From an uncultured Poribacteria bacterium (GTDB taxonomy: Bacteria > Poribacteria > WGA-4E > WGA-3G), in NCBI GenBank assembly GCA_951828385.1, contig OX639973.1, positions 2,040,470 to 2,104,469 on the forward strand: a stretch of DNA of 64,000 nt, in the 5' to 3' direction. A program made the translations under genes and the position numbers. The notes under the pieces were generated by a model. The model ran no database searches and was not told the DNA's origin. It worked only from the letters and a program-made list of their open reading frames with translations. Below are positions 55,265 to 64,000 of this stretch, one piece after another (position 1 is the first letter of the stretch; every line of letters starts with the position of its first letter).

Positions 55265-57523
55265 ATGAACCAATTGGAATTCTACACACTCGCGAGAAGC
55301 CTCCTTGTCCCTTCAGAGACTCAGGCATCTCAATCTCAGAAATTGACAGTTGAACGTTATCATGTGAATGTTTCAATCCAGAAGCGATTAGCAACGACAG
55401 AAGTAGCGCTCGTTTTCAGCAATCCAAACAAAATTCCAGTGAGCGGTCTTTTCGTTTTTCCGCTTCCTGATCGGGCAGACATCTCAAATACCGAGATTCG
55501 CATTAATGGTAATCTCGAGAAATCAGGATTGTTGCGAAGCAGTAAGTTAGTCGAGTTCTACAAGCGCATTCTCCAAGCTCCGGATTTGCAAATGCTACGG
55601 ACAATCGGTACTTCTGCGTTGCAAGTACAGATTCCACCGATTCCTGATCGGAGTGAATGTCGCCTTCAAATCAGGTATACTGAACTTGTTGAGGAAGTTG
55701 ACGAGAGTTTGGTATACACGCATCATTTGCGAACCAATCAACCTGTCGGCAGTTTCTTGATGTCAATAGACGTTGAAGGTGAAGACGCAATTGAAACCGT
55801 TGAGTGTCCGTTGCACGATGCTACAATTGACCATGAAAACGATACGCGCACACGCATAACCTACCAAGCCACCGATGTCCAGTTGGTCACGGATTTCGTC
55901 TGTCGGTATGTGTTTACGGATAACGGTTTAGATGGTGCTGAATTAATCTCTCGTGAGATGCCACTTAACTTCAATGCCAGCGAATCAATGCTGCTTTGTG
56001 ATGTTGTCCCACCTCCATCAACACCATATAGCCAGATAAGCACGCCAGCCAGAAGGTTAAGCGCACCTATGCCGCTATCAACGGAATTAAGCCCGCCCAA
56101 CGGTGCCGCTTACCACGATGTCTTCTTCAAAGGACACGGCACGAACCCGTTTATTGATCCGGAAGACGACAACCAATCAACTTTTGGTATGGATGCCGAT
56201 AGTGCGTCTTATGCCGTGACGCGCCGCTACATACAGGACGGCTTTCTCCCACCACCAGAAGCCGTACGGGTTGAGGAGCTCGTCAACGCTTTCGATTACG
56301 ACTATACACCCGCAGCAGACGACGCTTTCGCACTGCATCTTGAGGGCGCACCTTCAAAATTTGGGGAAGGCAAGCAACTCCAGATGCTACGTGTTGGAAT
56401 TCAGGGGCGCGTCATTCCAGACACCGATCGCAAGGATGCTATACTCACCTTTGTGATTGATGTCTCTGGTTCAATGGGGATGGAGAATCGGTTGGGACTC
56501 GTGAAAAAGGCGTTGCGGCTTTTGGTCAAACAACTCCGCCCAACCGACAAGATTGGCGTTGTCGTCTACGGCACCGATGCCCGCGTTGTTCTCCCACATA
56601 CCAGCGTTGTGAATCGGGAACACATCTTGGAAAGAATTGATTCCTTGTGTCCAGAGGGCGTGACAAATGTTGAAGACGGCATCCACAAAGGGTATGAACT
56701 CGCTCGTAAGAATATCCAGAGCGATAGTATCAATCGGGTAATCCTCTGTTCAGATGGTGTCGCAAACGAAGGCGTAACATCTCCAAAAGTCCTTCTCAAG
56801 CAAATTCGAGATTATGTTGATGACCACGGCATCTTCTTAACGACGGTCGGGTTCGGTATGGGGAATTATAACGATGTCCTCATGGAAGACCTCGCTAAGA
56901 AAGGTAATGGGAATTACGCCTATGTTGATACGCTTAGCGAGGCGCGTCGTATCTTCGTCGAGAATCTCACCGGGACCTTGCAGATTATCGCGAAAGACGC
57001 AAAAGTTCAGGTCACGTTCAACCCGGATACCGTCAGAAGTTTTCGGCTGCTCGGCTATGAAAATCGCCAGATGAAACATGAGGATTTCCGAAATGACGAT
57101 GCGGATGCTGGAGAGATCGGATCCGGACACAGCGTTACGGCACTCTATGAAGTCAAACTCAATAAAGGCGTTGACAGCGGCGAACTCGCAAAAGTCGCCA
57201 TCCGTTATGAAGATCCTGATACGCAGAAAGTAACGGAAGTCAGCGAAAAATTCCTTGTTGAAGACCTTAAAGACGAATTTGAAGGTGCCTCACCGAGACT
57301 TCAATTCGCTACCGCCATCGCGCAATTCGCTGAAATCCTACGCGAAAGTGTCTGGGCGAAAAACGGTTGTCTGAAGACCGTCCATCAGACGCTTAAAGGC
57401 ATCTTACAGCAGCATCCGGAGGTTGTTGCAAGAGGCGAGGCGCAAGCCGAGACGCGAGGCAAGGAATTGCTAACACTCGTACGTAACGCAAACCGAATTA
57501 AAGAACAGGAACAAGCAAGCTAG
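55265..57523 (+). CDS. VIT domain plus YfbK-type von Willebrand A protein
   Basis: This 752-residue protein has a VIT domain at residues 15-150 (VERYHVNVSIQKRLATTEVA, FPLPDRADISN). A YfbK-type N-terminal segment follows (STFGMDADSASYAVTRRYI, EELVNAFDYDY). Next is a VWA domain with the metal-binding DVSGSMG near residue 400. The C-terminal region ends in a charged helix. AAGGAG lies 7 bases before the ATG. No signal peptide, lipobox or sortase motif is visible, so the location is unclear, although relatives usually act outside the membrane. VWA domains bind proteins through a metal ion. The gene stands alone between two gaps and is convergent with the methyltransferase. Confidence 0.85.
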   Translation: MNQLEFYTLARSLLVPSETQASQSQKLTVERYHVNVSIQKRLATTEVALVFSNPNKIPVSGLFVFPLPDRADISNTEIRINGNLEKSGLLRSSKLVEFYKRILQAPDLQMLRTIGTSALQVQIPPIPDRSECRLQIRYTELVEEVDESLVYTHHLRTNQPVGSFLMSIDVEGEDAIETVECPLHDATIDHENDTRTRITYQATDVQLVTDFVCRYVFTDNGLDGAELISREMPLNFNASESMLLCDVVPPPSTPYSQISTPARRLSAPMPLSTELSPPNGAAYHDVFFKGHGTNPFIDPEDDNQSTFGMDADSASYAVTRRYIQDGFLPPPEAVRVEELVNAFDYDYTPAADDAFALHLEGAPSKFGEGKQLQMLRVGIQGRVIPDTDRKDAILTFVIDVSGSMGMENRLGLVKKALRLLVKQLRPTDKIGVVVYGTDARVVLPHTSVVNREHILERIDSLCPEGVTNVEDGIHKGYELARKNIQSDSINRVILCSDGVANEGVTSPKVLLKQIRDYVDDHGIFLTTVGFGMGNYNDVLMEDLAKKGNGNYAYVDTLSEARRIFVENLTGTLQIIAKDAKVQVTFNPDTVRSFRLLGYENRQMKHEDFRNDDADAGEIGSGHSVTALYEVKLNKGVDSGELAKVAIRYEDPDTQKVTEVSEKFLVEDLKDEFEGASPRLQFATAIAQFAEILRESVWAKNGCLKTVHQTLKGILQQHPEVVARGEAQAETRGKELLTLVRNANRIKEQEQAS

Positions 57524-57568
57524 GGCTTTGTCACGTCTAAACTGAAAGGTAGTTCGTACTCTGTACTG

Positions 57569-58939
57569 TTATTTTTTCAAAACTAGAATCCAATCAGTAT
57601 TGATACGTTCCCCTCGGGGCACTTTAATAAAATGTTTGATAATCTCTGAACCGAAGTAAGTTTCAACTTCAAATCCAATATTTTCGGCGATCGGCATGAG
57701 ATACTTCCAACTCTCAAACAAGTGACCCCGAATACGATTATTGCCGACGACAATGGCGTATCTACCCCCTTCTCGCAGCACTTTGTAAACCTCATTCAGA
57801 TTCTTTCGCATGTCCTCTAAATACTTAAAGGCAATGAACGCACGCCTCGGATCAATTTCAAAAATGTTCGTCATCACCCTATCTGCCTCAGGGACCCCTA
57901 TTTCGTGCTGAACTTTATAATAGGTAGCTGAAACGCTTTCTGTCCCAACGTTTTGTTTCTTCAAAGCCGTTAGGGAGTCCCGCGCGAAGCCTAACCAATA
58001 CATCTCCAATTGATGGGTTCTCGGATAGTCAACGGCGTTGACATAAGGCGGTGAGGTTAACGCGAGGTCAAAGTAATTCGACTCATATTTGATGTTCCTT
58101 GCGTCCATATCCTCTGGAAAATCGGTAGTTATGCCTATTGGATAATTTCGGGAAAATTCTAACATTTTCGGGACTTTCACATGGAGTGCTTTCACAAATC
58201 GGTTCAATGCATCCGACGGACGAACCAATTTGTTTAACTTTTTCCGAATCACCGTACGCGTACAATTGTCATCGGCGTTCGAGACAGCACGGATAATGGA
58301 CGACAGACAAAGCTTGAAGAAGGCTTTAACAGCAGCGTCCGTGTCAACGGATTGAATCTGCTTTTTTAAGTAGGTTAACTCCAATAGAATTTCTTTGTTG
58401 AACCAATTGTCTCTGTAAGGAAAATCCGGTAAATCGGATTTATTAACAAGTGAAGGGCGATAATGCGAAATAGCCTCTAACAACACTTTTTGCACCAACT
58501 TAAGTTCCGTTTCGCCCAACGGTGTTACCTTCACTCTTGAAATGAAGCGTGAAAATGGATCAACATCAATGCCGACCGAGTGTCGCCTTGAGAACAGTGC
58601 CTCAACATTTGTCGTGCCGCTGCCCGCAAACGGATCAAGGATCCAGTCGTTTTCTTGAGAATACCGTTTGATGAGCCAACGCGGTAACTCTGGAAAAAAT
58701 TTGGCAGGGTACTTGTGCAAACCGTGCGTTAGGAAACTCTGATCGTAACTGATGAAAAGAAACCTATCTCCATCCTGCGCTGATAGATCAACAGGGATAT
58801 CGCCATCTACCTGAACAATGTTCTCGCCAAAGTCATTTACAATTTCGGTAATGTTTGCCATACTTTTCTCGTAGGGTGAAATCTTCAGTTTTCGCCTATG
58901 AACGTAAACTGAAAAGTGTCTATTTTTAGGAGCCACCAT
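57569..58939 (-). CDS. Solitary DNA methyltransferase (N4-cytosine or N6-adenine type)
   Basis: This 456-residue protein has motif I DPFAGSGTT (102-110, S-adenosylmethionine binding) and motif IV TSPPY (295-299, catalytic). LHKYPAKFFPELPRWLI lies before motif I, which is common in amino-methyltransferases. About 185 residues between the motifs probably hold the target-recognition region. The start is uncertain: Met27 (58861) begins MANITEIVNDFGENIV, where the conserved part starts, but neither Met has a clear Shine-Dalgarno. No restriction endonuclease is adjacent. It may act in gene regulation or be the remnant of a restriction system. Confidence 0.85.
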   Translation of the reverse strand: MVAPKNRHFSVYVHRRKLKISPYEKSMANITEIVNDFGENIVQVDGDIPVDLSAQDGDRFLFISYDQSFLTHGLHKYPAKFFPELPRWLIKRYSQENDWILDPFAGSGTTNVEALFSRRHSVGIDVDPFSRFISRVKVTPLGETELKLVQKVLLEAISHYRPSLVNKSDLPDFPYRDNWFNKEILLELTYLKKQIQSVDTDAAVKAFFKLCLSSIIRAVSNADDNCTRTVIRKKLNKLVRPSDALNRFVKALHVKVPKMLEFSRNYPIGITTDFPEDMDARNIKYESNYFDLALTSPPYVNAVDYPRTHQLEMYWLGFARDSLTALKKQNVGTESVSATYYKVQHEIGVPEADRVMTNIFEIDPRRAFIAFKYLEDMRKNLNEVYKVLREGGRYAIVVGNNRIRGHLFESWKYLMPIAENIGFEVETYFGSEIIKHFIKVPRGERINTDWILVLKK

Positions 58940-58963
58940 AAATGCCCTAGGCGATGTCTATCT

Positions 58964-60346
58964 TCACTGACGAAACGGCTTTTCCAGTTGCGTCTGCATA
59001 AGCCGCTCTAATATTTGCAGACGCAACGCCGTTTCGATATCCGCAACTTCAGGTCTGCCAGCAAGGTTTTCGGTCTCATTCGGGTCGTTTTCCACATCGA
59101 ACAAGAGATAGACTTCGCCATTTGCGTTGAGCACCGCTTTCCACTCCCGATTTAGCAACATAATCTCGCCTTGTAGCTCAGAGATCGCAAAATCACGGTG
59201 TGTCGATTCAGGTCGCGTTAGCACCGAACACAACGATTTCCCGAATTGGCGATGTGCCAACTCACCACCCGCCGATTCAACAAGTGTTGGACCGATGTCA
59301 ATCCATTCCACGGGGCTATCACAGATGCTCCCCGCGTATGTGGCATCAGGAGTCCGAACAAGTAAGGGTATCCGGACAGCACCATTGAGGAAGTTACTTT
59401 TATAGATGAGACCGTAATCGCCGTTCATTTCACCGTGATCGGAAGTATGTACAATAATCGTATTTTCAAGTTCACCGCGTGACTCTATTATGTCAAGGAT
59501 CTCTCCGATCTGTGCATCAATGAGCGTAACGTTGCCCGCATAGTTAGCACGCAATCTCCCTATTTCACCCGGTTCAAATGTCGGATTCATCCGCCCCATA
59601 AGTCTATCTAAATGCCCTTGAGGACGTTCGCCAGTAGGTGGACGCGGGACCGCTGGCGGCATCTGCTCTGGATCATACATGCTGGCGTAAGGCTCCGGTG
59701 TATCCCACGGTTCATGCGGTCCGCCAAAACTCACCCAGCAGCACCAAGGTTCTTCTCGATTGTAGTTCTGAAGGTATTGCTTCGCCTGTTGCCCGACGTA
59801 CACATCCGCATAGTTTTCAAGACCTAACGTCGATGGACGCACGAGATACGGTTTCGTGCTAAACCGTTCACGATAGTCAGCGCGGTAGCCATCCCACAAT
59901 CCTTTCGCCTCCCACTCCGCTGTCATGTGCGACAGAACGTTTGAACTCGCCCGCGGTCCACCGATTTCGTTCACATCATCTAATCCGTAGGCGTTCATTA
60001 ATCCTTCGCGTTCTCGTAGGTCCCCGTTGTGTGGGTGGAGATGTGTCTTACCGAAAAGGCTCGTCCGATAGCCAGTCTCGCGTACCGCTTGCATCCATGT
60101 CGACGTTTCAGCAGGCATCTGATGGTTCATGTTGTTCCAGACATGGGTGTTGTGGGGATACAAACCTGTTGCCAAACTGAGCCGTGTCGGGATACAGACC
60201 GGTGATGTTGTGACACAATTCGTGAACTGGACACCTTCACTCGCGATGCGATCCAGGTTCGGGGTCTGCACCCAATCGCCGCTGCAACCCATAGCGTCCC
60301 AACGCTGTTGGTCTGTCATCAATAAAAGAATATTCGGGGTTCCCAT
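58964..60346 (-). CDS. Cys-type sulfatase
   Basis: This 460-residue protein starts NILLLMTDQQRWDAMG with metal-ligand Asp12. It has the sulfatase signature CIPTR (Cys51-x-Pro-x-Arg55), in which Cys is oxidised to formylglycine, a GKTHLHP motif and HTSDHGEMNGDYG with metal ligands. It releases sulfate from a sulfated glycan or ester. No signal peptide is evident. Its GAGG Shine-Dalgarno lies in the last codons of the upstream isomerase gene, two bases from its own ATG, so the pair are co-translated. No maturase is in the window. Confidence 0.88.
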   Translation of the reverse strand: MGTPNILLLMTDQQRWDAMGCSGDWVQTPNLDRIASEGVQFTNCVTTSPVCIPTRLSLATGLYPHNTHVWNNMNHQMPAETSTWMQAVRETGYRTSLFGKTHLHPHNGDLREREGLMNAYGLDDVNEIGGPRASSNVLSHMTAEWEAKGLWDGYRADYRERFSTKPYLVRPSTLGLENYADVYVGQQAKQYLQNYNREEPWCCWVSFGGPHEPWDTPEPYASMYDPEQMPPAVPRPPTGERPQGHLDRLMGRMNPTFEPGEIGRLRANYAGNVTLIDAQIGEILDIIESRGELENTIIVHTSDHGEMNGDYGLIYKSNFLNGAVRIPLLVRTPDATYAGSICDSPVEWIDIGPTLVESAGGELAHRQFGKSLCSVLTRPESTHRDFAISELQGEIMLLNREWKAVLNANGEVYLLFDVENDPNETENLAGRPEVADIETALRLQILERLMQTQLEKPFRQ

Positions 60347-60348
60347 CG

Positions 60349-61191
60349 CTATCCTCTTTCGATGCCTGCTTCCGTAAAGGCGTTTGATAGTGTCTCGTAT
60401 GAGAGCGTGGCAGCAGCGAGCGGGTCGTAATCTTCGCGTGCTTGCACCATAAAACTCACTTCAGCAGTGATGAATCCATCGTAACCGTGTTTTTGCATCT
60501 CCTTGAGGTAACCGACATAATCGAAAGTACCTTCACCGGGAATCAGGAACTCAAAATCGGGAGCGATACCGCGCTGATCCTTGACATGCGTGTGCGCTGA
60601 AACTGCCGCTAATGCTGAGACTGTCTCTTCTGTCGGTATACCGACAATATCAAAATGGCTGATGTCAAAGTTAACCTTGAGATATGGCGAATTGACGATT
60701 TCCAGAAGCGCAAGCACTTTCGCCGGTGTGTCAATGATCGCACCGATGTGCGGCTCCATTGCGATCGTAACGCCGCGCGACGCGCCGTAATCGACAAGTT
60801 CTCCTATCCGTTCCGCGAGGAATTCTTTGTTTCTGTCCCAATCCTCCGGTTTCCCGCCGGGGGTCGTATTCACTGCAGGCGGTTCATCGCCTTGCGCAAG
60901 TTCGACAGCGAGATCAACGCCACCTTTCAGTCGCCACATATTCTTCGCATGTGCATCAGGATCTGTTTCGAGTAAACTCGAATGTGCCGCAATTGCCGGT
61001 AGTGCCAAGTTATGCTGTTCCAACAGAGACGCAATGCGTTTCCGTTCCGCAGCGTCAAGCGTGCTGAGTTCAGTCGTAAACCGTGGGATGATGGTCAGTT
61101 CAACGCCATCGTATCCGAGGTTCGCTAAATGGGAGATGGCGGTATCAATAGGGACAGTGGGCATCCCCCATGTGCTGTATCCAAGTTTCAT
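60349..61191 (-). CDS. Sugar phosphate isomerase/epimerase (xylose isomerase-like barrel)
   Basis: This 280-residue TIM-barrel protein has GYSTWGMPTVPIDTAISHLA, GYDGVELTII, a metal-site MEPHIG and VNFDISHFDIVG, then HTHVKDQRG and ITAEVSFM. These give the Glu/Asp/His metal ligands of this family. Members isomerise or epimerise free or phosphorylated sugars and inositols. AGGAG lies 7 bases before the ATG. It lies just upstream of the sulfatase with 2 bases between them, so the two probably process one sulfated sugar. Confidence 0.86.
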   Translation of the reverse strand: MKLGYSTWGMPTVPIDTAISHLANLGYDGVELTIIPRFTTELSTLDAAERKRIASLLEQHNLALPAIAAHSSLLETDPDAHAKNMWRLKGGVDLAVELAQGDEPPAVNTTPGGKPEDWDRNKEFLAERIGELVDYGASRGVTIAMEPHIGAIIDTPAKVLALLEIVNSPYLKVNFDISHFDIVGIPTEETVSALAAVSAHTHVKDQRGIAPDFEFLIPGEGTFDYVGYLKEMQKHGYDGFITAEVSFMVQAREDYDPLAAATLSYETLSNAFTEAGIERG

Positions 61192-61256
61192 ATAATTTTC
61201 TCCTGAGATTTAGCAGGAAAGCGGGCAAGTGCTATAGCATGAACCTTACAAGATTG

Positions 61257-61904
61257 TCAAAAAATTGTGCCGATCCAATCGTTTATTAGGAAATCGACAC
61301 GTTGAATGAGCAGCGCAACACGACCCATGACGGTGTTGCCGAATGCCGAACCGAACCCTATCATCAGAAAAGTGATGCCGACTTTTGATATCCCAGCGAT
61401 AGGGCCCCGGTGTTCTACTGAGAAAAAGAAATAGGTGAGTGTGCATATAACACCGATAACGATCAAGATCGCGCCAAAAATCTCAAACGAGCTTAGCGTG
61501 CCAATCACTGAAAATGGGTTGAGCGTGCCCTGAACTTGTGCAAAAATGTCTGTCTGCAACGCGTTCGGAATCATTATGCCTGAAGTGACACCCATCAAAA
61601 TCGCGATAGGGTAGCGAATTAACCAGGCATGTCGTGTGGACAAGCGGGTGAAAAATAACAATCCGATACAGATGGGTATCAAAGTCAAAAAGCCCCATCG
61701 CGATGCCTCACCCGTTACTGCCTTTTGGATAGGATCCCAGGCGTACGGGATCAGGCCGAAATAGATGGTCAAGATAATAATATATCCAACGGACATGCCG
61801 ACTAAGAGGTGCTCCGCAAACCGATAGAACGGATTATCGCGGTAAAGAAAACTGTAGATACAGAGCGTCAAAAACGCTGCGATCCAGATGCCCAAAAATT
61901 CCAT
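61257..61904 (-). CDS. Uncharacterised polytopic membrane protein (cluster gene 4)
   Basis: This 215-residue protein has about six membrane helices, including FLGIWIAAFLTLCIYSFLYR, GYIIILTIYFGLIPYAW and FEIFGAILIVIGVICTLTYF. A conserved-looking NPFYRFAEHLLVGMSVGY lies near the N-terminus. The ATG is 6 bases from the previous stop, with GAGGAG formed by that gene's last codons, so translation is coupled. I do not recognise a function. Confidence 0.8.
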   Translation of the reverse strand: MEFLGIWIAAFLTLCIYSFLYRDNPFYRFAEHLLVGMSVGYIIILTIYFGLIPYAWDPIQKAVTGEASRWGFLTLIPICIGLLFFTRLSTRHAWLIRYPIAILMGVTSGIMIPNALQTDIFAQVQGTLNPFSVIGTLSSFEIFGAILIVIGVICTLTYFFFSVEHRGPIAGISKVGITFLMIGFGSAFGNTVMGRVALLIQRVDFLINDWIGTIF

Positions 61905-61910
61905 AAAATT

Positions 61911-62726
61911 TTACTCCTCTCGTCGACGCTGAACGAAGAAAGCGATATTGCCTATCACAACTAAGCCAATAACCAAAAGATGCACAAGAGACGCGGTATT
62001 TATGCCCTTTGTTCCAGATCCAAACGCATCTATCAACTTTTCGTATTCTGCTGCACCTCGGAACCCTGGCATCAAACCTATCAGCTGTTTTGTCTGTAGA
62101 TACGGATACATCTGCGAGACAATCACCCCTGTAACCCCCGCGGCAATCTGCAAATCGAATTTGGTATGTCCATAAGTAATCCAATCTTCTACCGTGCTGC
62201 CAGCTGCGAGAACCAAAAGCAGCGAAATTTGGTCGTAGTTCGTGATATTTTGCAGCATCGGAATTTCGGTGATAGGTTTTTCTAAATAATCGCTATCAAA
62301 TACGCTCGCGATTTCTGCACCCATCCCAAGGATTACAAAGGTATCCCCAGGTCGATAGCCAAGGAGAACGTAGTCTTCGCCGTATACGGCCCCCTTCTCT
62401 ACGGCGACTCTTTGCATTACCTTATCTGCAAGCGGCACAGCTTGGATCTCCAATGTGATGCCAATGACGTTTACTTCCTTATCAAAACAGTGTTTCATGA
62501 CTGCTTCAGCCATCGGTTCCGGTTCCACGAAAGAGGAGGGCCCATAATCAAAGGAAATCATAATTGTTGACCCAGGCGGCAAAGCATCTATGTAGTCGTA
62601 CAGATTCTGTGTCGGCTCAGCAACAGTCAGCGGTATACTAAAAGGGGCTAACATCGGGATGATAACCACCAGCGCAACAAGAGTAAAGACAATCCGGCGA
62701 TCTATATTCATCAATTTTTCAAACAT
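61911..62726 (-). CDS. Uncharacterised membrane-anchored protein (cluster gene 3)
   Basis: This 271-residue protein is built like a periplasmic domain held by two helices: VFTLVALVVIIPMLAPFSIP near the N-terminus and LVHLLVIGLVVIGNIAFFVQ at the end. It contains a Rossmann-like domain between them (MISFDYGPSSFVEPEPMAEA, GYRPGDTFVILGMG, GVTGVIVSQMYPYL). The start is 3 bases after the stop of the next-upstream gene, with GGAG spanning the junction. The function is unknown; it probably forms a complex with its neighbours. Confidence 0.8.
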   Translation of the reverse strand: MFEKLMNIDRRIVFTLVALVVIIPMLAPFSIPLTVAEPTQNLYDYIDALPPGSTIMISFDYGPSSFVEPEPMAEAVMKHCFDKEVNVIGITLEIQAVPLADKVMQRVAVEKGAVYGEDYVLLGYRPGDTFVILGMGAEIASVFDSDYLEKPITEIPMLQNITNYDQISLLLVLAAGSTVEDWITYGHTKFDLQIAAGVTGVIVSQMYPYLQTKQLIGLMPGFRGAAEYEKLIDAFGSGTKGINTASLVHLLVIGLVVIGNIAFFVQRRREE

Positions 62727-62729
62727 TTA

Positions 62730-63374
62730 TTAATCTCCTCCCCCAAGGTATGAGCGTTCAATTCCCAGGATGATTCGAATAGATTGTGAGATCGCGCCGA
62801 GACTAATTCCGAGAATAATGCCGCGTCTTGCTGAAAGATTCGGATTATCCAAAATCCATTGGCGAGCGTTTGAGGCAGTGTCGCCCCAAATGATATCCCC
62901 AATCGGTACATTTCCTAACATCACGATCACTGCCGTGACAAGGAGTAGCGTTGCTTCAAATGTTCTCGCCCGAAAGGCACGGTAGGCTGCGGAGGCAATA
63001 AAGAAGGCGAGCAATGAAAACATCGTCGCATCCATAGGGACCTGAACATTATTGAACAACCATTGAAAGGCAGGATGCTGGGGGCCGAAAGGAGACCCGA
63101 CGATAACCAAAGGAGTCCCAACGACAACCATCAGGATCATGCCAAAGAACACAACAACGCTGTATTGCCAATGTTCTGTACGTCGCTGAATACGGGCCCA
63201 ATGCGTTTGGATCAGTGTGATCACGGCCAAGGCAAGGACAAAAGGCGAAATAACCCGTCCCCAATTCGCGATTTCTTTATAAGTTGCCTGAGAAGCGGCA
63301 TGCGGACTAAACTCCGTTAGAATCATTACAATGCCGAACAGAAAACAGAGCACTAAGGGTACTTGTTGTTTCAT
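62730..63374 (-). CDS. Uncharacterised polytopic membrane protein (cluster gene 2)
   Basis: This 214-residue protein has about five membrane helices (VPLVLCFLFGIVMILTEFSP, VVVFFGMILMVVVGTPLVIV, FSLLAFFIASAAYRAF) and a C-terminal segment LSARRGIILGISLGAISQSI. It lies 40 bases after the gene at 63415 and 3 before the next. The topology suggests the membrane scaffold of the cluster. Confidence 0.8.
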   Translation of the reverse strand: MKQQVPLVLCFLFGIVMILTEFSPHAASQATYKEIANWGRVISPFVLALAVITLIQTHWARIQRRTEHWQYSVVVFFGMILMVVVGTPLVIVGSPFGPQHPAFQWLFNNVQVPMDATMFSLLAFFIASAAYRAFRARTFEATLLLVTAVIVMLGNVPIGDIIWGDTASNARQWILDNPNLSARRGIILGISLGAISQSIRIILGIERSYLGGGD

Positions 63375-63414
63375 AATTTTTTTATATGGGCTCGCAAGAT
63401 GCGCCCTGAATCTC

Positions 63415-63963
63415 CTAATTCGCTCCCTCTAAAAGTGTTGTGATCCAATTAACCCCTAAACTTTCAAGAATCACACCGAGCACAATCATCCCAAAAATTA
63501 GAACCTTGCCCCAGTCTTGCCCTTTAAGACTTCCGAGGAACATCGGATCCTTAGATAGATAAGCCGTCGCAGCATACAGCTCTTCACCAATTAACGTGTA
63601 ATCACACGCGGCAATAAAGAACGGGAGTTGATGTTCAGAGTCTGTACCTGCAATCTGAATGGCACCGATAGAATTGCCGGTTTCGGCGAGGATGAGCGAT
63701 TCTGCAGCAAAAGAGCCTTGGAGGAATATCGCAGCCGGTTTCTCACGTACCATCATGCCATCAACCCCAGCCGCGTAAGCAAATTGGCTTCCAGTCAAAT
63801 AGAAAATGTTCTCCTCGTTGTAGGCATCCGGGCGACCCTCATCAAGGTAAGAAGTTTTCACCATCTCGCGCACAACGTTCAGGACGATCGGGTCATTGCA
63901 CGGCACACGTAACGGGGTTTCATAGTCTGCTGTCCGACGTGCAACCTGCCCCAGAATTGTCAT
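63415..63963 (-). CDS. Uncharacterised membrane protein, C-terminal part (cluster gene 1, runs off window)
   Basis: The frame stays open from Met182-equivalent to the window edge (upstream codons read LGSIGRVATIAS), so the true start is outside. Visible parts include DEGRPDAYNEENIFYLTGSQ, YAAGVDGMMVREKPAAIFLQ, the small-residue motif AETGNSIGAIQIAGT, and one terminal helix (GKVLIFGMIVLGVILESLGV). It is reminiscent of DUF6754-type proteins, from memory only. It heads the four-gene cluster. Confidence 0.7.
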   Translation of the reverse strand: MTILGQVARRTADYETPLRVPCNDPIVLNVVREMVKTSYLDEGRPDAYNEENIFYLTGSQFAYAAGVDGMMVREKPAAIFLQGSFAAESLILAETGNSIGAIQIAGTDSEHQLPFFIAACDYTLIGEELYAATAYLSKDPMFLGSLKGQDWGKVLIFGMIVLGVILESLGVNWITTLLEGAN

Positions 63964-64000
63964 ACTGGCAATAGTCGCAACCCTCCCGATACTCCCTAAT

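Noticed and set aside
55265..57523. VIT/VWA protein as a sortase-target surface protein
   Set aside because: No LPxTG-like motif, signal peptide or C-terminal anchor is visible.

Overview
The window looks like a bacterial chromosome segment of moderate GC content. It is most consistent with Candidatus Poribacteria or a close relative. This is inferred from the gene repertoire, not from a marker gene: runs of WD40 proteins, ECF sigma factors joined to WD40 domains, a LamG protein, a cohesin-dockerin protein, a phytanoyl-CoA dioxygenase-like protein and a Cys-type sulfatase. I saw no rRNA, tRNA, CRISPR array or transposase.

Positions 1-32,074 (all minus strand) hold an array of WD40 beta-propeller genes. 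Ten full-length members carry Sec signal peptides. Eight of these have 14 recognisable 'F/Y-S-P-D-G' blade signatures and two have 15, so each probably folds as a pair of propellers. Four members lack signal peptides. One is fused behind a complete ECF sigma factor (3606-6290). One overlaps the end of a sigma-region-2 gene (310-2361 with 2324-3559). Two stand alone. A third ECF sigma gene begins at 206 and runs off the left edge. Secreted and cytosolic members share the same N-terminal cap, LPxGAxxRxGKG, so they are one family. A truncated member (29445-30152) and a 3'-end relic (8877-8918) show that the array gains and loses copies.

Positions 32,337-40,566 hold a probably frameshifted glycosyltransferase-like gene, a PAP2 phosphatase, a polysaccharide deacetylase, a Tat-exported aldo/keto reductase, a LamG protein, a cohesin/dockerin protein, a PhyH-family dioxygenase and a small orphan gene behind a perfect palindrome.

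Positions 40,673-57,523 (plus strand) hold an FGGY sugar kinase, a ROK kinase, a radical SAM protein and a GmhA-like isomerase. Next comes a membrane-microdomain cluster with two NfeD and two FloA genes plus a small membrane protein. A lipoprotein amidase and a dipeptide epimerase follow (peptidoglycan recycling), then an SDR oxidoreductase and a VIT/VWA protein.

Positions 57,569-63,963 (minus strand) hold a solitary DNA methyltransferase, a sulfatase and sugar isomerase pair, and a tight four-gene cluster of uncharacterised membrane proteins that continues past the right edge.

Intergenic spaces are rich in small structured repeats. Several keep their hairpins by compensatory base changes between copies. 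One family looks like a MITE of about 126 bp, and another can fold as a perfect three-way junction.
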